Origin: Allium sativum
Taxonomy: Eukaryota > Streptophyta > Magnoliopsida > Asparagales > Amaryllidaceae
NCBI GenBank assembly: GCA_030737875.1
Contig: CM060910.1
Location: forward strand, 250,698,427-250,762,426
Reading direction: 5' to 3'
Length of the DNA stretch: 64,000 bases
Shown: piece after piece, positions 1-9,799 of the stretch
How the letters are laid out: every line of letters starts with the position of its first letter
How positions within the stretch are numbered: the stretch's first letter is position 1
Position numbers and translations under genes: made by a program
Notes under the pieces: model-generated
Database searches by the model: none
Told to the model about the DNA's origin: nothing
Seen by the model: only the letters and a program-made list of their open reading frames with translations

Positions 1-7
1 TTTTAGC

Positions 8-906
8 ATGTCTGAAGCATCTGAGATACTAGAGGGTGTTCATGTACCCGGTTGGTTTCGTCAATATCTTGAGGCTAGGACCGCCGCCGCAGGTCCAGCA
101 AATGATCCCCCTCCTCCGCCCCTTCCTCATGCAATTGCTTTTTCAAAGATCTGTAAAGATTTTAGGGCCATGGGTGGAAAGGATTTCAAGGGAACTGAAT
201 CATTCGTAGAAGCAAGAAACTGGCTCAAAGAAACTGAGGATCTATTCGTTATTTTCGAGGTGGACGATCGGCAGAAGGTACAATTAGCGGTATGGTTGTT
301 CAAGGACGAAGCTTCCTATTGTTGGGAAGTCACTAACGCCAAGAGGCCGGTTGAAACATGGATGGATTTCATAATAAGGTTTGAGACGAAATTCCTCTCG
401 CAAGGTGAACGAAGTCTACAACTGGAAAAGTTCTTATCTCTTAAGCAAGGAAGTATGACGGTCAGGGAATACGTCAATCAGTTCAACCAACTGGCTAGGT
501 TCGGGCTAGATTTAGTCAACACCCAGCATAAAAAGGCTCTTCTCTTTTTTAAAGGATTGAACGAGCCACTGCACAGCATAGCCATGACCCATGTACCCAT
601 GGGTGCGACTTACAAGAGATTGGTGCCATGCACGAGGAAGACAACGGCAAGAAAGAAGAGGCAAAGAAGGAAGAACCACAGAACAAGAAAGCATGGCCCA
701 AAAAGGAAACACAAAAGAAGGGTGAAAAGTCTGAAGATAAGAAGGAGAAAAAGTGCTTTACTTGTGGAAGCTCGACTCATCTGAACAAGGACTGTAGAAA
801 AATAAAGGGCACTTACTTCAACTGTGGTGAGATGGGACACTTCTCTAGGGATTGTCCGAAGAAACGAGGACAAGGGAAGAGGGCAGGATCAACTTCTGGA
901 AGGTAG
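8..906 (+). pseudogene. gag: E1 gag (chromovirus nucleocapsid), frameshifted
   Basis: Gag of a Ty3/gypsy element; in life it packs genomic RNA into cytoplasmic virus-like particles. The ATG at 8 starts MSEASEILEGVHVPGWF, which matches the start of the E4 gag at 34849 (MSGASEIPEGVHVPGWF). The capsid-like domain spans about residues 45-205 (for example FRAMGGKDFKGTESF and VREYVNQFNQLARFG). At about 620-628 roughly ten bases found in E4 (coding VDMAYMHEE) are missing, so the reading frame moves to the one that ends at 906. That frame holds a Lys/Glu-rich linker and two CCHC knuckles, CFTCGSSTHLNKDC (intact) and YFNCGEMGHFSRDC (first Cys replaced by Tyr). The 5' leader, primer site and 5' LTR lie left of the window. 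Confidence 0.9.
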
Positions 907-1200
907 GAGAACACTCTCGAGGCTAGTGGATAGGATAGAAATAGGAAAACTTTCTGTAGGAGGTTTAATTTCTTTATCTGATTTTTGGGTTGAAACACTT
1001 TTCTGATTCTGGCATTTCGATTCTGTAATCGGTACTCTGCACTTGAATACTAGTATTGTTTCAGATTCCGCTATAGACTCAGACCAATAATGGTTATGAC
1101 TCATCTAAGCATGCTATGTTGGGTACCTATATTAAGCGTTAAGTTGGCTATGACGCATACATTCTGGGTTTTTGTCATGCTTAGTTTCCTAAGAATCATT
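907..1200 (+). pseudogene. E1 decayed aspartic protease
   Basis: Broken continuation of E1 pol. Reading across frames gives ETLFDSGIS, then LNTS, then THLSMLC. These line up in order with the E4 protease (TLFDSGASHSFI, LNTSLVVDH, AHLSMVCRD). The catalytic Asp-Ser-Gly is still visible but stops and indels break every frame. RT, RNase H and integrase do not follow, so E1 lost about 3 kb of pol by deletion. The identification rests on alignment with E4 by eye. Confidence 0.65.
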
Positions 1201-1960
1201 TAGTAATCTGGTCTGTACCGGTAATCTGTAAATATCTGGATATTTCCGATAAGGTTAAGGTTCCAGTTTTGACATTTTCTAAAGAGGGTAATCCTCAGGG
1301 CATCAATCTGGTGTTGATCTCAGTCTTCGGGGCGGATACTTAGGAAATTTGTCTCTCAACCAAGGTCTAATGGAAACCAAGTTTTTGTTTTATCTGTACT
1401 CGCTTCCATCATTCGACTGTATCCTATCGATTGAATCTTCAAACTTTAGATAGGAATCCTATGGATGTAAACATGTGTTTGAGACATGTTATGCTTGATG
1501 GTTGCAAGTGGGTGCAAGTGGTTGCTAGTGGTTGCCCGTGGATGCATATGCACACACTAGGCACTAGATCGGCTCGAAAAACACTCTCATACTACATATG
1601 GATGTGTGAGCATTTTAAATTTTTGTCGATGCAAAATGATTGATTCAGCACATGGATGTTTCATATGACTGAATGGTTGTGCACTCATGTAGAAATGATA
1701 TGTATCAAATAGGAAAAATTGCATACATGTTGGACTCATGGCACTAACATAATTCGCATTAAGGAAGTCAACTGAATCAGTGGACCGCCTGATCTTTGCA
1801 TTAGATAAGGAACATATACACACACTTTTGCATATGTTCATACAACATTAGAAGTTTTCTAAGGGCAATGGATGCTTGTGGATGATGGTTGAGTAGATGG
1901 ATGACTGGATGGTAGGACACATTTTTCTCAACTTGAAGATTTCGGGGATGAAATCCTTTA
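1201..1960 (+). other. E1 pol deletion junction and 3' internal spacer
   Basis: No coding function seen. From about 1440 to 1960 the sequence aligns with the non-coding stretch between pol and 3' LTR of E4 (reverse complement of 29996-30510), including GTGTTTGAGACATGTTATG and the phrase TAGGCACTAGATCGGCTC. About 1201-1430 matches nothing else that I recognise in the window and may be decayed pol or filler DNA at the deletion. Confidence 0.6.
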
Positions 1961-1972
1961 AGGAGAGGAGAA
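1961..1972 (+). other. E1 polypurine tract
   Basis: Purine run AGGAGAGGAGAA directly before the LTR start TGTAACACC; primes plus-strand DNA in reverse transcription. It follows the box GGGGATGAAATCCTTTA, which E4 also has in front of its tract. Confidence 0.85.
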
Positions 1973-2222
1973 TGTAACACCCCGTATTTTCTGTAATCGT
2001 ATAAGTAACATATCAATGAATAATTAATTTTTAAAATAAGAATCAAGGGAAACTGGTTGCGCCATTGTGTTCGTCCCGAAATTCTGCTTGGAAATGAGTC
2101 CGAGTTTTCGAGAAATGGAGTCCATATGAGGGAGATATAGCCCTCCGAAGTTTCAGAAAATTTCAGAATCGAAAACAGTTCGAAAATTCAAATTCAAATT
2201 CGAATTCAAACCCAGAAGCGGG

Positions 2223-2246
2223 CTGGGCGGGAAATTTCCCGCCCAG
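2223..2246. promoter_or_regulatory. 24-bp perfect palindrome with two E2F-like sites
   Basis: Perfect palindrome with core GCGGGAAATTTCCCGC, holding TTTCCCGC on each strand, the consensus of plant E2F/DP cell-cycle factors. It lies about 175 bp upstream of the TATA box, in U3. The palindrome is read directly; E2F binding is inferred. Confidence 0.6.
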
Positions 2247-2253
2247 GACCTAG

Positions 2254-2339
2254 GTCGACTGGGTGGTCGACTGTGTAGTCGACCTCCCTGGGGCCAGGTC
2301 GACCATAGTGTCGACTATAGTGTCGACCTGGGGGTCGAC
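2254..2339. promoter_or_regulatory. Array of seven GTCGAC palindromes in U3
   Basis: GTCGAC occurs at 2254, 2266, 2278, 2298, 2310, 2322 and 2334, several within longer CAGGTCGACC contexts, 80-165 bp upstream of the TATA box. E4 LTRs have the same cluster at the same relative place (four sites at 29710-29759, two at 37693-37719). Function unknown; a factor-binding array is plausible. Confidence 0.6.
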
Positions 2340-2420
2340 CTGCTCCCGAAACCCACTTTCTGAACCTGATGCATTCTGATGTTTTTGGCCGATTTTCTGA
2401 CCAGATTCATGACTCTAAAC

Positions 2421-2430
2421 CTATATAAAC
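2421..2430 (+). promoter_or_regulatory. TATA box of E1 LTR promoter
   Basis: CTATATAAAC followed by a C-rich stretch and a probable start about 30 bp downstream. It separates U3 (from 1973) from R/U5. Confidence 0.7.
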
Positions 2431-3394
2431 AGCCCCCTAGCCTCATCCCCTCCACACCATTTCATTCTGTCTATATTCTGCCTCTGATCTAATTTAAAAT
2501 AAAAATGGCGTCGCTCCTCTGCTGAAATATGAACTGGAACTAGGACTAAAGCATCTTCTTCCAAAACTGATTAAGATTAAAAGAGAACAACTGCAACTCT
2601 TCTTCTTCTTTAATCCAATCAAGGCAAGTAAAGTTATTTTCCGCTATAAATTGTAATTATAATTATGACATGATTTTAAATCTGAATTTGAGGTTGTGTA
2701 TGTTCTGTTCTGATCTATTTTATTCTATATCTCTTTCTTCTTTCAGTTCTATAGCCAGGCTACCACGAGCCTGCGCCAAATCTCAGAAGAGATAACACAC
2801 AAACGCTAAACTTTGGGACAAATAATGTACGATGGCATAATTAGACATGGCTAATCTGTGACTAAAAGGACATATGTTGTAAACTAGATTTAGATCTATG
2901 CATATTCTGTGAATTGGAAGAAGAGGTACCATTATATGTTAACATATGACTGGAGGCTTTGACATAACGCATATTTTGAATTAAGATCTGTTATAATTTA
3001 AAGTTTAGATTGTTGGGCATATTGTTTATAAAACAATTCATGATTTGGGATAAAAAGAGAATATGACTTAGGTGTGAAGATTTATATTAAGATTTGATAA
3101 CTATTAAATGTGAATAATACCTAAGTGGGAGATTTTTGAATATATGACATGCATTGAGATTGATGGCTATATTTGGTATAATTTATATGTGAATCTCTTG
3201 TACTAGGAAAGTTTAACTAAATTGGAACATGTGTTATATGGTAAATTATGACCATAATCTGTGCCATGTAAATTCAATGCAAACGCGGGGTATATGATCA
3301 TATTGTGAATCATGACAACTATTTAGGCATGCATACTTAGGCCAGATTTACAATTAGGCAAGATATGTTGATGAAACTTTAAGGAATGATTAAA

Positions 3395-3523
3395 TCTGTT
3401 ATATTGCCTAATCTGCTAGTTCTGTTATATTGCCTAATCTGCTAGTTCTGTTATATTGCCTAATCTGCTGTTCTGTTATATTGCCTAATCTGCTAGTTCT
3501 GTTATATTGCCTAACCTGCTAGA
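3395..3523 (+). repeat. 26-bp minisatellite, five copies
   Basis: Unit TCTGTTATATTGCCTAATC plus TGCTAGT, repeated about five times (one unit 1 bp short), grading into degenerate TCTG/TGCTAAAT repeats to about 3660. Looser TCTG-rich DNA recurs at 4135-4320. Accounts for part of the extra length of this LTR compared with E4. Confidence 0.85.
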
Positions 3524-3811
3524 TTTGTTCATCTGCTAAATCTTTCATCTGCTAAGTCTGCTGAAAATGCCTAATCTGATATATGCTAAATCTGCTAAAT
3601 TGCTTAATCTGTTATATCCGTTAAGTCGCCTAATCTGCGAAATCTGTTATCTGCCATTTTTGTTGAGTTGATATATTTAGTCTGTTATTGACATAATCTG
3701 AATTGGCTATAGTTATGAATAATTGGCATGTATATTAGGCATGGGCAAAAATGGTAAATTATTAATTAATTGGACGCAAAGATAAACATGGCTAACTCGA
3801 GGTCAGAATGA

Positions 3812-3975
3812 GTTTGCGGCGTAATTCTGCCCGGAACCGCCCGGCACATCCAGTGGCCGCAAACAATAGGTTCTAATGTGAGAAGTTAGTCATAACATGC
3901 TTGAAACCCGAGGTTAGACTCAGTTTGTGGCAGAAACCTGGCCGGAACTAACCGGCCTAACCAGTAGCCACAAAC
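3812..3975 (+). other. Twin long-stem hairpins in E1 LTR
   Basis: Two adjacent units of about 110 bp each pair GTTTGCGGC (3812-3820) with GCCGCAAAC (3856-3864), and GTTTGTGGC (3923-3931) with GCCACAAAC (3967-3975). The one differing pair is compensated (C-G against T-A). The second also has an inner GGCCGG/CCGGCC stem. E4 LTRs carry the same pair. Confidence 0.75.
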
Positions 3976-5160
3976 GGTCAGTCTAATGTGAGAGGTCTGG
4001 GAATTAATATTTAATTAATGAAAATCTAGATAAATATGATGTCTAAAACGTCCTAGGTGGATAGGGTTAAACCAACTAGACTGATGAAATTAATAAACCC
4101 GTTTTATGAATCTGTAGGCCCAATATATAGTTAGACAATCTGTAGGTCTGTTAATCTGTAATCGATTAATCTGTAAGTTTGTTAATCTATAACCGGTTAA
4201 TCTGTAAGTCTGCTAAATCCGTATATCCGATCCGTTGGTCTAAAAACTTGTCTAATCTGTGAACTGGTTGACCTGAATTCTGTATGTCTGAACTTGTAAA
4301 CAAGCTAATCTGAAATTTGTTAGTCCAGGGACACGAGGTTAGGAGGGAAATTACTTGTGTCATCTGTTGTTTGGGACCCATATTAGTCAGTAACCCTTTC
4401 TGGTATCAAAATTTTAACCCAACAGTAGGTAGGTTCCGGGCACGCTTACTGAACTAATTATAAGTGGTTCATTCTGATAATGGCGAGGGGTGTTGATGGT
4501 GCGTTCCAACCGGGTCATGTGCGTGCATGGATCCCGGTTTGCCTCTGAGGATGTAAGACGCCATGACATCTGTAAATAGGTCTGTGCCAATTGGTTGTCA
4601 CTTAAGGGAGTGATACACCCTATTGTGGAGCCGACATGGGGTATTTATGTATTAGGGAGCCGATCGCTTGGGGTAGGGTTTTAGGGTACACTTAGTTCTG
4701 TCTGTTTCTGTTGGTACCGTCTGTTTCTGTTGGGTGGCAACACCTGTCTGCGTGGTACCGTCTGTTCGGGTGGTAAAGGCCCATTTACTAGTGTACACCT
4801 AATTCTACATTCTGTTTCCGTAGGGATTAATCTGTTTCTGTTTCTGCCTGTTTCTGTTCGGGTGGTAAAGGCCCATTATCCGCATTATGCTTCGGTCTGT
4901 TTCTGTTCGGGTGGTAAAGGCCTATTATTAGCTTTATGTTTCTATGGAAATTATTTTGTTCTTGTTTCAGCTTCAGTTTAGACATTAGGGTGACACCTAA
5001 TCCTGTTATACTAGTATTAGTACAGAGAAATGAAAAGTAATATTATTCTGTTTCTTCTGTTTAACCTAAGTACATCTTCTGCTCCTGTTACTGTTACCTC
5101 TCATCCAGTTTTATTTGCATGCCATGATTATTATTATCTGTTCATATGCTGAAAGTCACT

Positions 5161-5186
5161 GGACTTGCCAGACTTTATGTCTGACC
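5161..5186 (+). other. Conserved LTR hairpin with branch-point-like end (E1)
   Basis: CAGAC (5169-5173), loop TTTAT, GTCTG (5179-5183), followed by ACC so that CTGAC overlaps the 3' arm. It lies about 50 nt before the candidate splice acceptor at 5236. Counterparts occur in all other complete LTR 3' ends of the window. Confidence 0.65.
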
Positions 5187-5576
5187 TTGCTTGTTTTCGC
5201 CCCTTTTCTTCTGTTTACCACCCCCCCCCCCCCCAGGTTTTCCAAGGAAGGAATACTTTAGCTTGATCCGGATTTCTTCTGCTTGAAGTACTTAGAGTGA
5301 TTAAAGCATGGCTTGGCACCTTATGGCAGCTTCTGTGGGGATTATGATTTTAAATTTTTGTACTCCGATGATTTTCTGAACAAGGCTGATATTTATGTAC
5401 TTGAGTTTTTTTGGAAAGATGTAACCAAACTGATTTTGGTTTTCCGCTGTAATAAAGTTATAATTTCTCAAGTATTGTTTATTTGTCTTCTAAATTTCTG
5501 TTCTGTCTACTAAAACGCTCCACCAAAGTTAAGGCATTCCCTTTGTGAGTGACCTTAATGGAGGTGGGGTGTTACA

Positions 5577-6210
5577 CCTTAGCCACAATTAAACCTTAGA
5601 TCTGAAATAAATCTCTGATATGGCGCGAATACCAATGCTAAATAGTATCTCTAATCTTGATTTGGTGAAGATCTCCCTTGATTTGATGTTGCTAAGCTTA
5701 ATCCTTGATTAGAAAGTGATTTGGAGGTGATTTAGAGGTTGGAGGCCATTTTTACGGTTTCTAAGAGGTAAGTGGAGGCTAGAAAACTGAAATGGAATGA
5801 AACCCTAACCCTTTTCTGTCTCCCCATAACCCTATTCCCGAAATGGGTTATGGGCCCATTCACTAATCATCCTATTTGGCCCGGTTAAGCAGTTTTCCAC
5901 CTTCCAAACATTATTTCAGCCATATCTCCCAAAAGGTAAGTCCGTTTAGCTATTATGACCACTCTACGGAAAGGTAAACCATCAAATGAATCTAATGGAA
6001 GTGGTTTCAGGTCAAAATTCCATTCCAATCAAAAGTTATGCCGAAACAAGATCAGCTAGGTGCAAAACGGTCATTTAAAAATCGGCAAAAATCATGAACA
6101 TGGAAATGACCCCAATGGTCGTTTCCCAAAGCCACATGACCATACGGCTTCATATAAGAAAGAAAGAAATATTTTACGATCCTCTGATGCGTAGAATGCG
6201 GGTTGTTACA
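5577..6210 (-). mobile_element. E2 3' LTR, 5' portion (interrupted by E1)
   Basis: On the - strand it starts TGTAACAACCCGCATTC at 6210 and aligns over its whole length with the start of the E2 5' LTR (26947-27581). It stops at 5576/5577 where E1 inserted. The break falls exactly at the sequence that forms the candidate 5' splice site in the intact LTR. The rest of this LTR must lie left of the window. Confidence 0.9.
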
Positions 6211-6224
6211 TTCTTCCCCCTTAA
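6211..6224 (-). other. E2 polypurine tract
   Basis: On the - strand TTAAGGGGGAAGAA directly before TGTAACAACC, preceded by CGGAGGCAAAATTTC, like the box before the E1, E3 and E4 tracts. Confidence 0.85.
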
Positions 6225-6366
6225 GAAATTTTGCCTCCGAAATTCCCTAACTAAAACACACAAAGGGTCCCACATGCCTATCAACCATAAAACAACAAGC
6301 AAACATGCAAAACAAGCAAAACAAGCCTATCCTAGAATGCGGAATAACTAAATTGCAAAGTAGATC

Positions 6367-8013
6367 TTACCAGGCAAGGAATTCTGGATATGTCTTCCTA
6401 ATGCTCTCCTCTGTCTCCCAAGTACAGTCATTCTAGTTCACGCCCCACTGAACCTTGGCTAGCTTCACCGCCTTCCTTCGAAGTTGTTTCGTATCATGCT
6501 CGACAATACGAATCGGCTTGCGATTCCCAACCGCCTCGGGTTCCACTTCGAAGTGCTCTAACTGATCAGGTGAAATAGTCATATCTGGGTCATGCACGAA
6601 CTTCCTTAGCTGGGAAACATGAAATATGTTGTGAACTCCCGCCATCTTCTCTGGTAATTCAATTCTATATGCCAAATTCCCAACTTGTTCGAGAATTGGG
6701 AATGGGCCAACAAATCTTGGTGTCAACTTGCCTCTCTTGCCAAATCGTATCACACTCTTCAACGGAGAAACCTTGACAAACACCAAGTCACCAACGGAGA
6801 ATTTTAAGTCTCTTCTCCTCTTATCAGCATAACTCTTCTGCCTATCCTGGGCATCCTTCATCCGTTGTTGAATGATCTTAATCTTATCTGAAGTTTCCCT
6901 TACCACATCTGGTTCAAGCACAAACTTCTCACCGGTCTCTATCCAACATGATGGTGAGTTGCACGGTCTTCCGTACAAAGCTTCGTATGGAGCCATACTG
7001 ATACTGGATTGGTAGCTATTATTATATGCAAACTCTACTAGATGCAAATGGTCATCCCATGATCCACCAAAATCCAATATACAAGCTCTCAAGAGATCTT
7101 CCAATATACAATTCACCCTCTCTGTCTGACCATCGGTTTGAGGATGTTACGCGGTACTGAGATATAATTCCGACCCTAGAGCCTCTTGTAAGCTCTTCCA
7201 AAACCCACTAGTAAACAACAGGTCTTGGTCACTGACAATGCTTTTAGGTACTCCATGAAATCTCACTACCCACTTCATATACAATTCTGCTAACTTAGTT
7301 GCTGTTATGGTCGATTTGACTGGTATAAATCTTGCATTCTTAGTCAATCGATCCACAATTACCCAAATGCTATCATGTCCCGATTTAGTCCTTGGTAACA
7401 CATCAATGAAATCCATTGACACTTGTTCCCATTTCCATTCTGGAATTTCTAATGGTTGTAGCAAACCACTAGGCTTCTTTTGCTCGGCTTTAACTAGCTG
7501 GCAATTCACGCACTTGGATATAAACATCCCAACGTCTCTTTTCATCCCTTCCCAGTAGTAAGTCTGCTTCATGTCTCGATACATCTTATCACCACCGGGG
7601 TGGATAGTCAGTTTTGAGTGATGACATTCTCTAAGCACTTCATCTCTTAAACCATTCACGTTGGGTACAACTAGTCTTCCATTCTTTCGAAGCCATCCTT
7701 CTCGATCAAGCCCATACAAATTCATCTCCTCACCATCGATATTCATCTCTAACTTGGAGATGATTTCCAATAGATTAGGATCGTCCCTTTGAATGGAACC
7801 AATCCGCTTAATCAAAGTGGGTCTGATCGTCAAACTAGCTAACATCTCTGGATCCAATTCGCACTTTGGTCTGAAATCATACCCTGCGATATTCCCCAGT
7901 TGCTTCCATTCAAGAAACATAGCCCCTAAACTGGCATGTCTCCTACTCAAGGAATCGGCTACCGCATTGCCTTTCCCAGGTGTATATGCGATATCAAAAT
8001 CATACGAAGCCAA
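6367..8013 (-). pseudogene. pol: E2 integrase with chromodomain-like tail, nonsense mutations
   Basis: C-terminal part of a chromovirus polyprotein; integrase joins element cDNA to host DNA in the nucleus. In order: end of RNase H (AYTPGKGNAVADSLSR), the HHCC zinc domain (HHSKLTIHPGG ... CVNCQLVKAEQKK), catalytic core (MDFIDVLPRTKSG, VSDQDLLFTSGFWKSL, then HPQTDG and the Glu just downstream), the GPF/Y-type region (LTPRFVGPFPILEQVG) and a tail with CTWETEESIRKTYPEF, the chromodomain-like end of Tekay/Del-type elements. All is in one frame, but stops occur at about 7144 (Tyr of STAYHPQTDG lost) and at 6433-6435. The end at 6367 is the next in-frame stop. Not functional as read. Confidence 0.92.
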
Positions 8014-8028
8014 TAACTCTAACCATCT

Positions 8029-9102
8029 CTACTGTCGGAGATTCAGATCTTTATGAGAGAAGAGATACTTTAACGATTTATGATCGGCAAACAACTCAAA
8101 TCTATCTCCCAAGAGATAATGTCTCCACATCTTCAACGCGAACACGATCGCTGCCAGTTCCAAATCATGGGTAGGATACTTTTTCTCATGCGGCTTTAGT
8201 TGCCGACTAGCATAAGCTACAACCTTACCTCCTTGCATTAATACAGCACCTAGTCCGGTACCACAAGCATCCGTGTATACCGTCATTTCTTCATTCCCTT
8301 TAGGAATGACTAATACTGGCGCACGCGTCAACTTTTCTTTTAGACTCTTGAATGCATTCTCACATAGTCCGTCCCAGACGAAGGCTTGATTCTTCTTAGT
8401 CAACTGAGTCAACAGTGCTGCTATCTTGGAGAAGTCCTGGATAAACTTACGATAATATCCAGCTAACCCCAAGAAGCTTCTTATGTATGTTGCATTCTTG
8501 GGGGTAGGCCAATCCTGTACCGTAGCCACCTTCGTGGGGTCCAAGGCAATACCATTCTCTGAAACAACATGGCCCAAGAATCTCACTTCCCTCATCCATA
8601 AGTGACACTTAGAAAATTTCGCTTTCAATTGGTGTCTTCTCAACACCTCCATCACTATCCTCAAATGTCCCTTGTGTTCTTCCTCTGTCCTCGAGTAAAT
8701 AAGGATGTCGTCTACGAACACAAGAACAAACTTATTCAACTGATCTCTGAATACTCGATTCATAAGATCCACGAAGTATGTTGGTGCATTGGTCAACCCA
8801 AATGGCATGACCAACCACTCATAGAATCCAGACGGCATCCTAAATGCCGTTTTCGGAACACTCTCAGCCACTACTCGGAGCTGATGAAATCCTGTCGCGA
8901 GGTCCAACTAGGAGAACACTCTTGATCCTTCCAGTTTATCAAACAAATCATCTATCTGCGGTAGAGGATACTTATTCTTCCTCGTCACCTTATTCAACTC
9001 GCGATAGTCCACACACAAACGAATGGAACCATCAGCCTTAGTGGCAAACACAACTGGTGCTCCCCACTCGGAGACACTTCTTCTAATAAACCCCTTCTTC
9101 AA
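8029..9102 (-). pseudogene. pol: E2 reverse transcriptase and RNase H, nonsense mutation
   Basis: Reverse transcriptase of a Ty3/gypsy element, in the same frame as the integrase. It shows [42 protein letters not shown], a stop at 8908-8910 where E4 has Gln ([11 protein letters not shown]), [18 protein letters not shown] and the catalytic FVDDIL (about 8702-8718). The thumb/connection has [11 protein letters not shown] and [11 protein letters not shown]; RNase H has [14 protein letters not shown] and [14 protein letters not shown] second CAG to TAG stop at 8029-8031 separates it from the integrase section. Both stops are C to T changes on the coding strand. Confidence 0.93.
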
Positions 9103-9167
9103 AATATTGGTTACTTACACCCCGAGCTCTCGCTACTCCCTTGGTGCCATACGATGAAGTGGAATCA

Positions 9168-9799
9168 CTATAGTCTGGCATCTTTCACTAAATCAATACG
9201 GAACTCAATCTCTTGGTGTGGTGGAAGTCCGGTCACTTCCTCGAAGACGTCCGGATATTGGCCAACCACGGGCACATCCGACAACTCATCATGCGGGATG
9301 TCGAGGGAATTTATAAAACTAGTCATTACCCCATCACTAGGTAGACTACCAAACACTACCCTTTGCCCATCACCTCCCTAATTGTCACAAAAAAGCCCTC
9401 ACAGTCTACCACCACCCCGTATCTTTGGAGCCAATCGACCCCCAATATAATGTCATACCCATTAAAGCCCAAAACAAAGCAATCACAAACAAACATACAT
9501 CCATGACTCGATAACACCAAATTTCGACAAATCAAACTAAGGTTAGCCGAACCACCAATCGGGTTCGTCACAACCAACGGTCTATCGACTATCTCGGGTT
9601 CCAGTCCCAACCTACTACCAGATCACTAGATATAAAGGAACGGGAAGCCCCAGTATCAAACAAAACTTGAACAGGTACATCATGAATAGAAAGCATACCT
9701 TGAATGACGACATTCTTTCCTTTCTCCGCCGCAGTTGGGGCATTCGACGAAGAAGGAATAGCACCAATAGCATATGCTTTCACAATCTGCTTCTCCTTA
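9168..9799 (-). pseudogene. pol: E2 protease and RT leader, frameshifted
   Basis: Aspartic protease with VQVLFDTGASRSFISSDL (catalytic DTG). The frame breaks after about 9590 and continues in another frame with VTNPIGGSANLSLICRNL, FVLGFNGYDIILGVDWL and YGVVVDCEG. A further frameshift near 9356 leads to PDVFEEVTGLPPHQEIEF, the usual lead into RT. Three frames in 650 bp, with all motifs in the right order, show a decayed but otherwise collinear gene. Confidence 0.9.

Larger units (their letters stand above)
2624..5236 (+). other. Candidate intron inside the E1 LTR
   Basis: A GC-type 5' splice site AAG/GCAAGTAAAG lies about 170 nt after the predicted transcription start. Near the LTR end is a branch-point-like CTGAC (5181-5185), then a pyrimidine-rich tract with fourteen C and AG/G at 5236. 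E4 has donor, branch motif and acceptor at equivalent places. Splicing would remove most of the long leader before gag. Inferred from signals only. Confidence 0.45.
1973..5576 (+). mobile_element. E1 3' LTR (about 3.6 kb)
   Basis: Starts TGTAACACCCC and ends GGGGTGTTACA, an inverted repeat typical of plant gypsy LTRs. The last 40 bp match the E4 5' LTR end (CATTCCCTTTGTGAGTGAC), which places E1 and E4 in one family, though this LTR is about 700 bp longer. The base after 5576 starts CCTTAGCC, which is internal to the E2 LTR (compare 26947), so E1 inserted into the 3' LTR of E2. Contains a TATA box, GTCGAC array, E2F-like palindrome, candidate intron, TCTG-rich minisatellite and twin hairpins, listed separately. 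Confidence 0.9.
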
